Source: Anthoceros angustus (Eukaryota > Streptophyta > Anthocerotopsida > Anthocerotales > Anthocerotaceae). From it: a stretch of DNA of 64,000 bases. The stretch lies in NCBI GenBank assembly GCA_010909165.1, contig VJWM01000282.1, positions 1 to 64,000 on the forward strand. Reading direction: 5' to 3'. Positions 34,777 through 44,495 of the stretch are shown one piece after another; the stretch's first letter is position 1, and every line of letters begins with the position of its first letter. The position numbers and the translations under genes are program-made. The notes beneath the pieces are model-generated. The model was given only the letters and a program-made list of their open reading frames with translations. It was not told the DNA's origin and made no database searches.

Positions 34777-35758
34777 AGTCATCAGCCTTTGCTGATGACT
34801 TTCCCCGTGATTTTGGGGATAAAGTTTGCCCAGCCAAATTACCACTGTATGTTCGTAACGACACGAAGGTCGTGCACGACGTTGTGCCAGCCTAATCTGT
34901 GGCGATGAACAATAGCTGAAGGAACTATGCTGAGCAAAACTTTTTCGAAACCAAATGAAACCATAGAGAAGGCCATTGTTGAGAAGAACACAACCCCAAA
35001 TTATTTTTCTGTATTTAGTTATCGTAAAATAATACTATGTCATAGAAAATAGGTGAAAACCCATTTTGGCCTTATGGGTTATTCTACTGTGAACTAGGGT
35101 GTACCCAATGCACACTTCAGAATAACTCTCTTCACACTGTTCAATCCCACCGAATACTTTGGCAAGTGTCAAATTGGTTTCCGGAATCTACTTCCCGGTA
35201 TGCTGAATTGACACTATTTCAAGACTATTTCCGTACCTAGTGTTAGGGTTTGTTACATTAGGGTTTGCACGGAATGCACATAAAATGCTAGGTTCGTCGC
35301 CAACCTTGTGCTCAGGGTTGGACAAGGATCTGCTCGTGGGAGGTCTACCATCCATTGTGACGTGGGTACTTGAATGGACGTGGTGCCGGGCCAAGTGGAA
35401 GCCCGCGTGAGACATGCCTCCCGTGCAAAGACGCCGAACCAGTATGTGCACCGTGTGAACAAGGCTTTTATAGAACTAGATCTGAAAGTAAAACCTTAGA
35501 GCAGCGGCAGAGAAACTTTCAGTAGAAGCCGAGTGCGCGCTCGGTGCACGTGTATTTTACACGAACAAATGAGTGAAGAACGCGGGGTGAAACCTCTGCC
35601 CAGGTACGCCTTTCAGCCAAGTATCGCGGAAGCCCTCTGTCGGTAATGGCTGCTGATCAATAGAAAAGAGGCGCGTGTGGAGATACCCAATCCCAGATAT
35701 CCACGCCTCGGCAAGCACATTCACCGCAATGAGCACTGACAACACTTCATTATTTTTC
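34777..35758. other. spacer; hairpin at 34777-34800, otherwise nothing supported
   Basis: AGTCATCAGC and GCTGATGACT form a perfect 10-bp stem around CTTT. The remaining ~950 bp contains no convincing gene and includes the 3' flank of PPR gene B. Confidence 0.5.
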
Positions 35759-37255
35759 TCACGGTCGACCCTTACAACTGCAACAACCAGCTGTGAATCG
35801 ATGCACACGGTGCCCATCCCTTACAACAATGTCTCTCCGTTCAAGCCTTGACATTATCTCCGTGGAACTGTGGCAGTCACTGCACATGAGTAGGTTCTTA
35901 GTTACCACCAGAGGTGTCCCACTCGGAGTGTTCAAGAGACCAAACGCCAGAGCCAGTTTCTCAGCATGCCCACAAAGCACACCTTCCTTGTCCTTCTCAC
36001 ACAGTGGCTTCAACACCAACTTCGTGTGAGGTACATGGCCTCCTTCCTGCTTCAAACGTGCATTCGTGCTCTCCACCTTCAGTGCAATATCCTCCCTCTT
36101 TTCTCCCACCAGAAATCTGTGTACCTCCTTATTCACCTCAATGGTAGCCACTGCAGGTTTCTTGCTAGCTCCTGCTGCCTTTCTTAGTGTTTCAATCCTG
36201 TCTACATCGGCCCACCTACCTGCATCTGCATAGGCATTGGCCATGAGCACATATGCGGGGGCCTCCTGGTGGTCCAGCCTGACTATGCTTTCAAAACACC
36301 ACATTGCCCTCTCTATATCCCCGTGACTTTTGCAGGCATTCAACAAACTCATCAAGCCGACAACATTACTTTCGCCCTCAAAGGATAACAGCATCTTCTC
36401 TGCCTCGTCTAAATGGCCAGCACGCCCAAGAAGATCAATCATGCAGGTGTAATGCTCAATAGTGGGTTTGATGCCATGCTGTTCAGTCATGGAATCAAAG
36501 TACTTGCGACCCTCTTGGACTAGTCCCCCATGACTGCATGCTACTAGAAGGCAAGTAAAAGTAGCATCATTAGGCTGAACACCAGCAACTAACATCTCCT
36601 CAAAACAAGCTAGTGCATTGAGACCTTCATCACAAGTACCATACCCAGATATCAGGGCATTCCATGTCACCACATCCTTTGTGGCCATGCTGTCAAAAAC
36701 CTGGCGTGCATCTTCCAGTTCACCACATTTTGCATACATGTCCACCAGGCAGTTGCCCACAACGTCATCCAGCAGTCCTCTTTCGACAATCTGTGAGTGC
36801 AGCTGCCTGCCCTTCTGTAAGGCACCAGTGCTTGCACAGGCCTTCAGAAGGCAAGCAAAAGTAACATGGTCAGCCAAAATGAGGCCCTCCTCCATTTGTC
36901 CATACAACAAGCGCCTCTTGGCCAGTCCTTGCTGTGCATACCCAGCAATCAGGGCGGTCCATGCCACCACATCCTTTGTGGCCAAACTGTCAAAAACCTG
37001 GCGTGCATCGTCCAGTTCACCACATTTTGCATACATGTCCACCAGGCTGGTGCCCACCACTACGTTATCCAGGAGCCCTCTTTTGCCGATCTGTGAGTGC
37101 AGCTGCCTGCCCTTTTGTAAAGCACCAGTGCTTCCACAGGCCTTCAGAAGGAAAGCAAAAGTCACATGGTCTGCCAAAATGGCCTCCTCCATTTGTCCAT
37201 ACACAAGCCTCTTGGCAGTCCTTGCTGTGCATACCCAGCAATCAGCGCTGTCCAT
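35759..37255 (-). CDS. PPR gene B, C-terminal part: PPRs, E motifs, DYW:KP deaminase
   Basis: A 498-codon frame with PLS cassettes (MYAKCGELDDARQVFDSLAT, KDVVAWTALIAGYAQQGLA, LHSQIVERGLLDD), a final PPR series (YFDSMTEQHGIKPTIEHYTC), E motifs (PAYVLMANAYADAGRWADVD), the block KKPAVATIEV in place of the PG box, and a deaminase with GHAEKLALAFGLL, CSDCHSSTEIMSRLERRDIV, VHRFTAGCCSCKGRP. HxE and CxxC ligands are kept. The class is DYW:KP with a GRP end, as in gene A, to which it is closely similar. Expected to act in organelles as a U-to-C editing factor (inference from class). Confidence 0.9.
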   Translation of the reverse strand: MDSADCWVCTARTAKRLVYGQMEEAILADHVTFAFLLKACGSTGALQKGRQLHSQIGKRGLLDNVVVGTSLVDMYAKCGELDDARQVFDSLATKDVVAWTALIAGYAQQGLAKRRLLYGQMEEGLILADHVTFACLLKACASTGALQKGRQLHSQIVERGLLDDVVGNCLVDMYAKCGELEDARQVFDSMATKDVVTWNALISGYGTCDEGLNALACFEEMLVAGVQPNDATFTCLLVACSHGGLVQEGRKYFDSMTEQHGIKPTIEHYTCMIDLLGRAGHLDEAEKMLLSFEGESNVVGLMSLLNACKSHGDIERAMWCFESIVRLDHQEAPAYVLMANAYADAGRWADVDRIETLRKAAGASKKPAVATIEVNKEVHRFLVGEKREDIALKVESTNARLKQEGGHVPHTKLVLKPLCEKDKEGVLCGHAEKLALAFGLLNTPSGTPLVVTKNLLMCSDCHSSTEIMSRLERRDIVVRDGHRVHRFTAGCCSCKGRP

Positions 37256-38900
37256 GTCACCACATCCTTTGTGGTCAAGACTTCAAAAACCTGTCGTGCA
37301 TCTTCCAGTTCACCACATTTGGCATACATGTCTACCAGGCAGTTCCCCAGCACTCCGACATCCAGCAGTCCTCTTTTGATAATTTGTGAGTGCAGCTGCC
37401 GGCCCTCCTGTAGGGCACCAGAACTTGCACAGGCTTTCAGAAGGCAAGCAAATGTAACATGATTAGCCAAAATCTGGGCCCTCTGCTCCATTTGTCCATA
37501 CACAACAAGCGCCTCTTGGCCAGTCCTTGCTGTGCATACCCAGCAATCAGGGCATTCCATGTCACCACATCCTTTGTGGCCATGCTGTCAAAAACCTGGC
37601 ATCTTCAGTTCACCACATTTTGCATACATGTCCACCAGGCAGTGCCCACCACAACGTCATCCAGCAGTCCTCTTTCACAATCTGTGAGTGCAGCTGCCTG
37701 CCCTTCTGTAAGGCACCAGTGCTTGCACAGGCCTTCAGAAGGCAAGCAAAAGTAACAGTCAGCCAAAATGAGGCCTCCTCCTCCATTTGTCCATACACAA
37801 CAAGCGCCTCTTGGCCTAGTCCTTGCTGTGCATACCCGGCAATCAGCGCTGTCCATGTCACCACATTCTTTGTGGCCAATCTGTCAAAAACCTGGCGCGC
37901 ATCTTCCAGTTCGCCACATTTCACATACATGTCCACCAGGCTGGTGCCCACCACTACGTTACCCAGCAGTCCTCTTTCGACAATCTGTGAGTGCAGTTGC
38001 CGGCCCTTCTGTAAGGCACCAGTGCTTCCACAGGCCTTCAGAAGGCATGCAAAAGTAACATGGTCAGCCAGAATGAGGCCAGCCTCCTCCATTTGTCCAT
38101 GTACAACAAGCGCCTCTTGGCCAAGTCCTTGCTGTGCATACCCAGCAATCAGCGCTGTCCATGTCATCACATTCTTTGTGGCCAAGCTGTCAAAAACCTG
38201 GCGTGCATCTTCCAGTTCGCCACATTTCACATACATGTCCACCAGGCAGGTGCCCACCACTACGTTACCCAGCAGTCCTCTTTTGACAATCTGCGAGTGC
38301 AGTTGCCGGCCCCTCTGAAAGGCACCAGTGCTTCCACAGGCCTTCAGAAGGCAAGCAAAAGTAACATGGGTAGCTAAAACAAGGCCCGCCTCCTCCATTT
38401 GTGCATACACAACAAGCGCCTCTTGGCCGAGTCCTTGCTGTGCATACCCAGCAATCAGGGCAGTCCATGTCACCACATCCTTTGTGGCCATGCTGTCAAA
38501 AACCTTGCGAGCATCTTCTACTTTGCCACATTTTGCATACATGTCCACCAGGCAGTTGCCCACCACAACGTCATCCAGCAGTCCCCTTTCCACAATCTGT
38601 GAGTGCAGTTGCATGCCCGTCTGTAAGGCACCAGTGCTTGCACAGGCCTTCAGAAGGCAAGCAAAAGTAAAACAGTCAGGCAAAATGACGCCTGCCTCCT
38701 CCATTTGTCCATACACAACAAGCGCCTCTCGGCTGAGTCCTTGCTGTGCATACCCAGCAATCAGCACCGTCCATGTCACCACATCCTTCGTGGCCATGCT
38801 GTCAAAAACCTGGCGTGCATCTTTCATTTTGCCACATTTGGCATACATGTCCACCAGGCAGTTGCCAACAAATAAGTTAGTAGGAATGCCGCTGTGCACC
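36660..38900 (-). repeat. tandem ~306-bp PLS cassettes in PPR gene B
   Basis: CAAAAACCTGGCGTGCATCT and CACAGGCCTTCAGAAGGCAA recur at roughly 300-bp steps through the tract, at least seven times. Copies are very similar to each other and to the cassettes of gene A. Some are shortened by a few bases, breaking the frame. Confidence 0.9.
37162..37560 (-). pseudogene. PPR gene B, frame-broken middle
   Basis: One PLS cassette in a separate frame: ILANHVTFACLLKACASSGA, LHSQIIKRGLLDVGVLGNCL, VDMYAKCGELEDARQVFEVL. Its flanks at ~37195-37230 and 37560-37620 lose short strings compared with neighbouring copies (for example CTGGCATCTTCAGTTC versus CTGGCGTGCATCTTCCAG). Confidence 0.75.
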
Positions 38901-39385
38901 ACATCACAGTGTACTTTTCTGCCAGATTCTGAGTCGGCGGCAAATGCACAAGCTTGAAGGGCAGCTACAAAGACGTGAGCATCCGCCTTCACTCCTGACC
39001 TACACATCTCATGGTACAGTTGTACAGCCTCACTAGGTTTCCCATGCTTAGCGTATGCAGATATGGAAGACCACATGAAGGCATCTGGTTTCACCCTGGT
39101 GAGCACACCCATGGCCTCCTCTAGCCTACCTCCAGATGCATACATGCGCAAGATATGGTTCCCCAAGTATGCACTCGACTCGTATCCAAGTTTGACGGTG
39201 AGATCATGAACCCGTCGCCCCACAACCAAATCCTTATTAGCTGTACACAGTTTCAGCACAGTGTAAAGTAGAGTCTGAGAAATAGCACAGTCTGTCTGCG
39301 CAAGAGATTCCAGGGATCCAACGGCCTCAGAAAGCTTCCCCTGCTGACATAACAGGCTCACGGTTCCAGCCGTGACGACGCCCAT
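37610..39385 (-). CDS. PPR gene B, N-terminal and middle PPR tract
   Basis: A 591-residue frame from GVVTAGTVSLLCQQGKLSEA through QTLLYTVLKLCTANKDLVVG, SAYLGNHILRMYASGGRLEE, the L/S motifs KDVVTWTVLIAGYAQQGLSR and five near-identical PLS cassettes. The frame opens in the sequence that follows the second PDF motif, so its first Met is probably not the real start; the true protein should include the upstream PDF region, which is shifted by indels at ~39400-39430. Confidence 0.88.
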   Translation of the reverse strand: MGVVTAGTVSLLCQQGKLSEAVGSLESLAQTDCAISQTLLYTVLKLCTANKDLVVGRRVHDLTVKLGYESSAYLGNHILRMYASGGRLEEAMGVLTRVKPDAFMWSSISAYAKHGKPSEAVQLYHEMCRSGVKADAHVFVAALQACAFAADSESGRKVHCDVVHSGIPTNLFVGNCLVDMYAKCGKMKDARQVFDSMATKDVVTWTVLIAGYAQQGLSREALVVYGQMEEAGVILPDCFTFACLLKACASTGALQTGMQLHSQIVERGLLDDVVVGNCLVDMYAKCGKVEDARKVFDSMATKDVVTWTALIAGYAQQGLGQEALVVYAQMEEAGLVLATHVTFACLLKACGSTGAFQRGRQLHSQIVKRGLLGNVVVGTCLVDMYVKCGELEDARQVFDSLATKNVMTWTALIAGYAQQGLGQEALVVHGQMEEAGLILADHVTFACLLKACGSTGALQKGRQLHSQIVERGLLGNVVVGTSLVDMYVKCGELEDARQVFDRLATKNVVTWTALIAGYAQQGLGQEALVVYGQMEEEASFWLTVTFACLLKACASTGALQKGRQLHSQIVKEDCWMTLWWALPGGHVCKMW

Positions 39386-39714
39386 TTCCGATCCTTCACG
39401 CCTGCCAGGTTCAGGCTTATCCGGAGCTCGACTTGGAAGGAGAGGGACCCATGCATATCCAAGGAAACGAGCTGCTCATCAACCCAAGCTGGCTTGAACA
39501 GGTTGTTCAACCACAGAACCTCGCCGGACCCCTTACGCCGGAAGTCAGGCGAACGGGAGCTCTTCTTATCTCGTCTGTTGTCCCACCACATGGTGGGGTC
39601 CAGAAAAAATTGTTGCCCCAAGTGCTCCTCTTCCTGGCAACGACCATCGTCCCCACTCACACATTTTCCCGGACGTGCCAGAGTTGGGTTCCTTACACTG
39701 CCCATGGAGCCCAT
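39358..39714 (-). CDS. PPR gene B, second PDF (OSB-type) motif
   Basis: Reads EEEHLGQQFFLDPTMWWDNR, RDKKSSRSPDFRRKGSGEVL and WLNNLFKPAWVDEQLVSLDM, the OSB PDF motif, then shifts frame compared with the copy at 41090 (HGSLSFQVELRIS here, DMGPSPSKSSSPDKPEP there). It directly precedes the PPR tract. Confidence 0.8.
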   Translation of the reverse strand: MGSMGSVRNPTLARPGKCVSGDDGRCQEEEHLGQQFFLDPTMWWDNRRDKKSSRSPDFRRKGSGEVLWLNNLFKPAWVDEQLVSLDMHGSLSFQVELRISLNLAGVKDRKWASSRLEP

Positions 39715-39872
39715 TACGATCCTTCACGCCTGCCAGGTTCAGGCATATCCGGAGAGCTCGACTTGGAAGGAAGCACCTGACCCATCTGCAGATCCAAGGA
39801 AACAGCTGCTCATCAACCCAAGCTTAAACATGTTGTTTAACCACAGCACCTCGCCGGACCTTACGCCGGAAG

Positions 39873-40178
39873 TCAGGGGCGGGAGGTCTTCTTATCCCGT
39901 CTGTTGTCCCACCACAGGGTAGGGTCCAGAAAAAATTGTTGCCACAAGTGCTCCTGCTCCTGGTAACGACCGGCATCGCTGGAAAACCCGTCCCCACCCA
40001 CACACGTTCTCGGAAGTGGAAGTGCTGGGCTCCTCACACTGCTGCACCTGGGGGCTTTGTTTGCCAGGGGTTGGCTCCCTAAGATGAGGTGAGCGGGAGC
40101 TCCTAGTAGAATCCCTGTACACACATCGATTGCAATTTGTTGGGTCCAAAACGGGTCCGGTTGCCATACTGTGGCCAT
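39873..40178 (-). CDS. PPR gene B, N-terminus and first PDF motif (frame lost within the motif)
   Basis: MATVWQPDPFWTQQIAIDVC is the same start as gene A (MATVWQPDPLWTQQIGV). It contains LWQQFFLDPTLWWDNRRDKK and then loses frame where RSPDFRRKG is expected; the following SGEVLWLNNMFK is still readable. The full version is at 41090-42022. Confidence 0.75.
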   Translation of the reverse strand: MATVWQPDPFWTQQIAIDVCTGILLGAPAHLILGSQPLANKAPRCSSVRSPALPLPRTCVGGDGFSSDAGRYQEQEHLWQQFFLDPTLWWDNRRDKKTSRP

Positions 40179-41089
40179 CGTTCAGGGACCGCTATCGGAA
40201 GATGAGTCTCACAACAGACTATGCCAGGATGCCCAAGTACTGTGCATGATCGCATCATACACCATACGCATCCGAGCTGGCTCCGCTGCCGCAGCCTAGG
40301 TAACATAAAGTTCCCTTGGCCGCTGTGCGGTTTTGCCGTCCCAGTTGGTGGTGTTTGTGGGTGTCCCAAGACGGAACAGAGTGACAGCGTTGGTCAATTT
40401 TGGAGCTTGAATTGGGAGAGGAGGGCCCAAGCAAATAGCTGCATGGTCAGCCGAAATGGGCAGCCTAGACTAAGACTTTTCGGCTATTTTCTAAAAACAA
40501 TGTTTTATTAAAGATTATTTTATCCTTCTATGCTCGATTTAACTAATTGGACTTTGCGAAGGTGGATCGGGTTCGTCCGGACCCCACCAGGCGCGTTTCA
40601 AACGGTGCCTCCAACTGGGTCGCGCGCTGAAGAGTATGCTAGGGCGGTTCGGGCTTTTCGCCGGTCGAGCGGCTGCCTCAGGAGACCATCGCTACTCTTG
40701 GCGCCCTTCATCCGGGCCCAAGGAGCTCCACTTCACGGGATATTCGGGACTTCATCCTGCAGGAGCTCTTCTCTTGACAAGGCCATCTTGATGCCTTAAC
40801 CTCGCCTCTTTGGGTGGTCATGCTGAACGGTCTGACCACCTTCGGACCATTTACTCCACATGGATCCTTTTAGCGGTTTTCCCGAGCTGTTTGTCGTGCG
40901 AGGTGAAGGCAAGGAAAGTGTCCCGAGTCTTTGGGGCACTGGGATTGCTAGAGTCCCTCATGGTGGGACACTCGGGACTAATTCAGGTGGCCGCCATTTA
41001 TGGCTGCCACGTAGAGGCATGTCCCGGGAGTCCCCAAGTATTTGGGGCGCCGAGTGTTAGCCACTGCACATATGGGACCGCCGGATCGA

Positions 41090-42022
41090 TCAGGAGTCCC
41101 CAATCACACACACACATTCATCACAGTCTGTCTGCGCAAGAGATTCCAGGGATCCAACGGCCTCAGAAAGCTTCCCCTGCTGACATAACAGGCTCACGGT
41201 TCCAGCCGTGACGACGCCCATTTCCGATCCTTCACGCCTGCCAGGTTCAGGCTTATCCGGAGAGCTCGACTTGGAAGGAGAGGGACCCATGTCCATATCC
41301 AAGGAAACGAGCTGCTCATCAACCCAAGCTGGCTTGAACAGGTTGTTCAACCACAGAACCTCGCCGGACCCCTTACGCCGGAAGTCAGGCGAACGGGAGC
41401 TCTTCTTATCTCGTCTGTTGTCCCACCACATGGTGGGGTCCAGAAAAAATTGTTGCCCCAAGTGCTCCTCTTCCTGGCAACGACCATCGTCCCCACTCAC
41501 ACATTTTCCCGGACGTGCCAGAGTTGGGTTCCTTACACTGCTGCCCATGGAGCCCATTACAGATCCTTCACGCCTGCCAGGTTCAAGCATATCCGGAGAG
41601 CTCGACTTGGAAGGAGAAGCACCTAGACCCTTCTGCAGATCCAAGGAAACAAGCTCCTCATCAACCCAAGCTGGCTTAAACATGTTGTTTAACCACAGCA
41701 CCTCGCCGGACCCCTTACGCCGGAAGTCAGGGGAGCGGGAGGTCTTCTTATCCCGTCTGTTGTCCCACCACAGGGTAGGGTCCAGAAAAAATTGTTGCCA
41801 CAAGTGCTCCTGCTCCTGGTAACGACCGGCATCGCTGGAAAACCCGTCCCCACCCACACACGTTCTCGGAAGTGGAAGTGCTGGGCTCCTCACACTGCTG
41901 CACCTGGGGGCTTTGTTTGCCAGGGGTTGGCTCCCTAAGATGAGGTGAGCAGGAGCTCCTAGTAGAATCCTGTACACACATCGATTGCAATTTGTTGGGT
42001 CCAAAACGGGTCCGGTTGCCAT
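41090..42022 (-). CDS. duplicate 5' end of PPR gene B with two intact PDF motifs, cut off at the start of the PPR tract
   Basis: A 310-residue frame with two OSB-type PDF motifs: residues ~72-127 (LWQQFFLDPTLWWDNR, SPDFRRKGSGEVLWLNNMFK, PAWVDEELVSLD) and ~185-240 (QQFFLDPTMWWDNRRDKKSS, SPDFRRKGSGEVLWLNNLFK, PAWVDEQLVSLD), then GVVTAGTVSLLCQQGKLSEA and LESLAQTDC, after which the duplication ends and the frame stops. It shows what the undamaged gene B N-terminus looks like. A 3-nt context change near the start (MATGPV instead of MATVWQP) reflects a shift near 42000. Confidence 0.82.
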   Translation of the reverse strand: MATGPVLDPTNCNRCVYRILLGAPAHLILGSQPLANKAPRCSSVRSPALPLPRTCVGGDGFSSDAGRYQEQEHLWQQFFLDPTLWWDNRRDKKTSRSPDFRRKGSGEVLWLNNMFKPAWVDEELVSLDLQKGLGASPSKSSSPDMLEPGRREGSVMGSMGSSVRNPTLARPGKCVSGDDGRCQEEEHLGQQFFLDPTMWWDNRRDKKSSRSPDFRRKGSGEVLWLNNLFKPAWVDEQLVSLDMDMGPSPSKSSSPDKPEPGRREGSEMGVVTAGTVSLLCQQGKLSEAVGSLESLAQTDCDECVCVIGDS

Positions 42023-42883
42023 ACTGTGGCCATCGTTCAGGGACCGCTATCGGAAGATGAGTCTCACAACAGACTATGCCAGGATGCCCAAGTACTGTGC
42101 ATGATCGCATCATACACCATACGCATCCGAGCTGGCTCCGCTGCCGCAGCCTAGGTAACATAAAGTTCCCTTGGCCGCTGTGCGGTTTTGCCGTCCCGAA
42201 GTTGGTGGTGTTTGTGGGTGTCCCAAGACGGAACAGAGTGACAGCGTTGGTCAATTTTGGAGCTTGAATTGGGAGAGGGAGGGCCCAAGCAAATAGCTGC
42301 ATGGTCAGCCGAAATGGGCAGCCTAGACTAAGACTTTTTCGGCTATTTTCTAAAAACAATAATTTATTAAAGATTATTTTTATCCTTCTATGCTCGATTT
42401 AACTAATTGGACTTTGCGAAGGTGGATCGGGTTCGTCCGGACCCCACCAGGCGCGTTTCAAACGGTGCCTCCAACTGGGTCGCGCGCTGAAGAGTATGCT
42501 AGGGCGGTTCGGGCTTTTCGCCGGTCGAGCGGCTGCCTCAGGAGACCATCGCTACTCTTGGCGCCCTTCATCCGGGCCCAAGGAGCTCCACTTCACGGGA
42601 TATTCGGGACTTCATCCTGCAGGAGCTCTTCTCTTGACAAGGCCATCTTGATGCCTTAACCTCGCCTCTTTGGGTGGTCATGCTGAACGGTCTGACCACC
42701 TTCGGACCATTTACTCCACATGGATCCTTTTAGCGGTTTTCCCGAGCTGTTTGTCGTGCGAGGTGAAGGCAAGGAAAGTGTCCCGAGTCTTTGGGGCACT
42801 GGGATTGCTAGAGTCCCTCATGGGTGGGACACTCGGGACTAATTCAGGTGGCCGCCATTTATGGCTGCCACGTAGAGGCATGT

Positions 42884-43680
42884 ATGTCCCAAGACGGAAC
42901 AGAGTGACAGCGTTGGTCAATTTTGGAGCTTGAATTGGGAGAGGAGGGCCCAAGCAAATAGCTGCATGGTCAGCCGAAATGGGCCTAGACTAAGACTTTT
43001 TCGGCTATTTTCTAAAAACAATAATTTATTAAAGATTATTTTTATCCTTCTATGCTCGATTTAACTAATTGGACTTTGCGAAGGTGGATCGGGTTCGTCC
43101 GGACCCTGCGCAGGCGCGTTTCAAACGGTGCCTCCAACTGGGTCGCGCGCTGAAGAGTATGCTAGGGCGGTTCGGGCTTTTCGCACGGAGTCAGTGACGG
43201 CTGCCTCCGAGGAGACCATCGCTACTCTTCGCGCCCTTCATCCGGGCCCAAGGAGCTCCACTTCACAGGATATTCGGGACTTCATCCTGCAGGAGCTCTT
43301 CTGTCTTGACAAGGCCATCTTCGGTCGGGCCTTAACCTCTGCCCCGCGCCTCTCTTTGGGTGGTCTGTCTGGAACGGTCTATGACCACCTTCGGGACCAT
43401 TTTACTCCTGAGGATCCTTTTAGCGGTTTTCCCGAGCTGTTTGTCGTGCGAGGTGAAGGCAAGGAAAGTGTCCCGAGTCTTTGGGGCACTGGGATTGCTA
43501 GAGTCCCTCATGGCTGGGACACTCGGGACTAATTCAGTCGAGGGTGGCCCGCCATTTATGACAGGGCTGCCACCCTGTAGAGGCATGTCCCGGGAGTCCC
43601 AAGTATTTGGGGCGCCGAGAGTGTTAGCCACCTGCACATATGGGACCGCCGGATCGATCAGGAGTCCCCAATACCACACA
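42884..43680. repeat. third, partial copy of the gene B upstream unit
   Basis: From TGTCCCAAGACGGAACAGAG onward it parallels 40362 and 42222. It keeps strings missing from copies 1 and 2 (for example CGCACGGAGTCAGTGACGGC), so it is nearer the ancestral state. It ends beyond GATCAGGAGTCCCCAATAC. Confidence 0.88.
43128..43532 (+). CDS. RT-like fragment of an unidentified retroelement
   Basis: 134 codons reading RAEEYARAVRAFRTESVTAA, TIATLRALHPGPRSSTSQDI and LTSAPRLSLGGLSGTVYDHL, then DPFSGFPELF. A LRALHP block followed by a helix and SG-x-TYDHL resembles the N-terminal part of a non-LTR-type reverse transcriptase that precedes the finger region, but no catalytic motif is present, so this is tentative. 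Shortened, frame-broken versions occur in the two other copies of the repeat (40530-40800 and 42390-42660). Confidence 0.35.
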   Translation: MPPTGSRAEEYARAVRAFRTESVTAASEETIATLRALHPGPRSSTSQDIRDFILQELFCLDKAIFGRALTSAPRLSLGGLSGTVYDHLRDHFTPEDPFSGFPELFVVRGEGKESVPSLWGTGIARVPHGWDTRD

Positions 43681-44374
43681 CATTCATACAGTCGATTTCT
43701 CCAAACTGAACCACATACATAAGTCTTTAGCCCAGCTGAACAACACATTGCAAATTATCACAACACAAAGCTGCTTCATTAGAGGGATTTCAGCACAAAA
43801 TTAGCGGACTCACTAAAACCAAATCGCGGCAGACAAAATGAACATCTTCCCTACACCCCATTGGGAGCAACACATAAGGGGCAATACCACAGTGCTCCGG
43901 CACCTCTTGGAGTGGTGGATCAAGGTGACAAATATTGGGTTGGTGTAGACCAATTGCTATTAAAAAATTACATTATTATTAAACATATAAGCGCAAAGTA
44001 TATGAAACGTTAACTGTACTTAAATTATTATGAACAGACATGACCTCTCACTAAGGGACGTAACCCTAATGAAGGGGTAAGTAAACTAATAATATCTATG
44101 TACACACACACTATAAATGCTGATATTACTGAGCCCTAATGAATCAGCTGAAACTTTTGTGAGCGGAAGCTCGTTAAATTGCAAGAAGGAATAAAGCAAT
44201 TAATTAAAAGTTGAATACAAAATTGTCTTAAGTATTTCATGTGAGCAGGTGTGACCATTCACCACTAACCAAGATAACTAAATAATAACTGGTAGGTTAA
44301 CAAGAACCTTTTCACACTCTAACACTCCCACTTAACCTAAGCAGGTAATTATTTATTCACCACTCCAAGAAACT
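43681..44374 (-). other. AT-rich spacer with a possible - strand LTR start at 44327
   Basis: On the - strand GCTTAGGTTAAGTGGGAG is followed by TGTTAGAGTGTG, the layout of a polypurine tract and LTR start as in elements 2 and 3. The LTR would extend left into the AT-rich stretch to about 43930. No partner LTR or pol was found, so a truncated copia 3' end is only a suggestion. Confidence 0.35.
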
Positions 44375-44495
44375 TCGAGTAAATATGGGTAAATATGGGT
44401 AAATATGAGTAAATATGGGTAAATATGGGTAAATATGGGTAGATATGAATTAGATACGAGTAAATACGGGTAGATACAGGTAGATACGGGTAAAA
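44375..44495. repeat. 10-bp tandem repeat array (GGGTAAATAT)
   Basis: About a dozen units of GGGTAAATAT, grading into GGGTAGATAC variants. Confidence 0.93.

Larger units (their letters stand above)
39286..42883. repeat. 1.84-kb tandem duplication covering the gene B 5' end and upstream region
   Basis: CACAGTCTGTCTGCGCAAGA starts at 39286 and at 41122. The 1836-bp first copy runs to 41121; the second runs to ~42883 and joins a third, partial copy. The unit carries the first PPR codons, both PDF motifs, the leader and an upstream RT-like stretch. Copies differ mainly by small indels. Confidence 0.93.
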
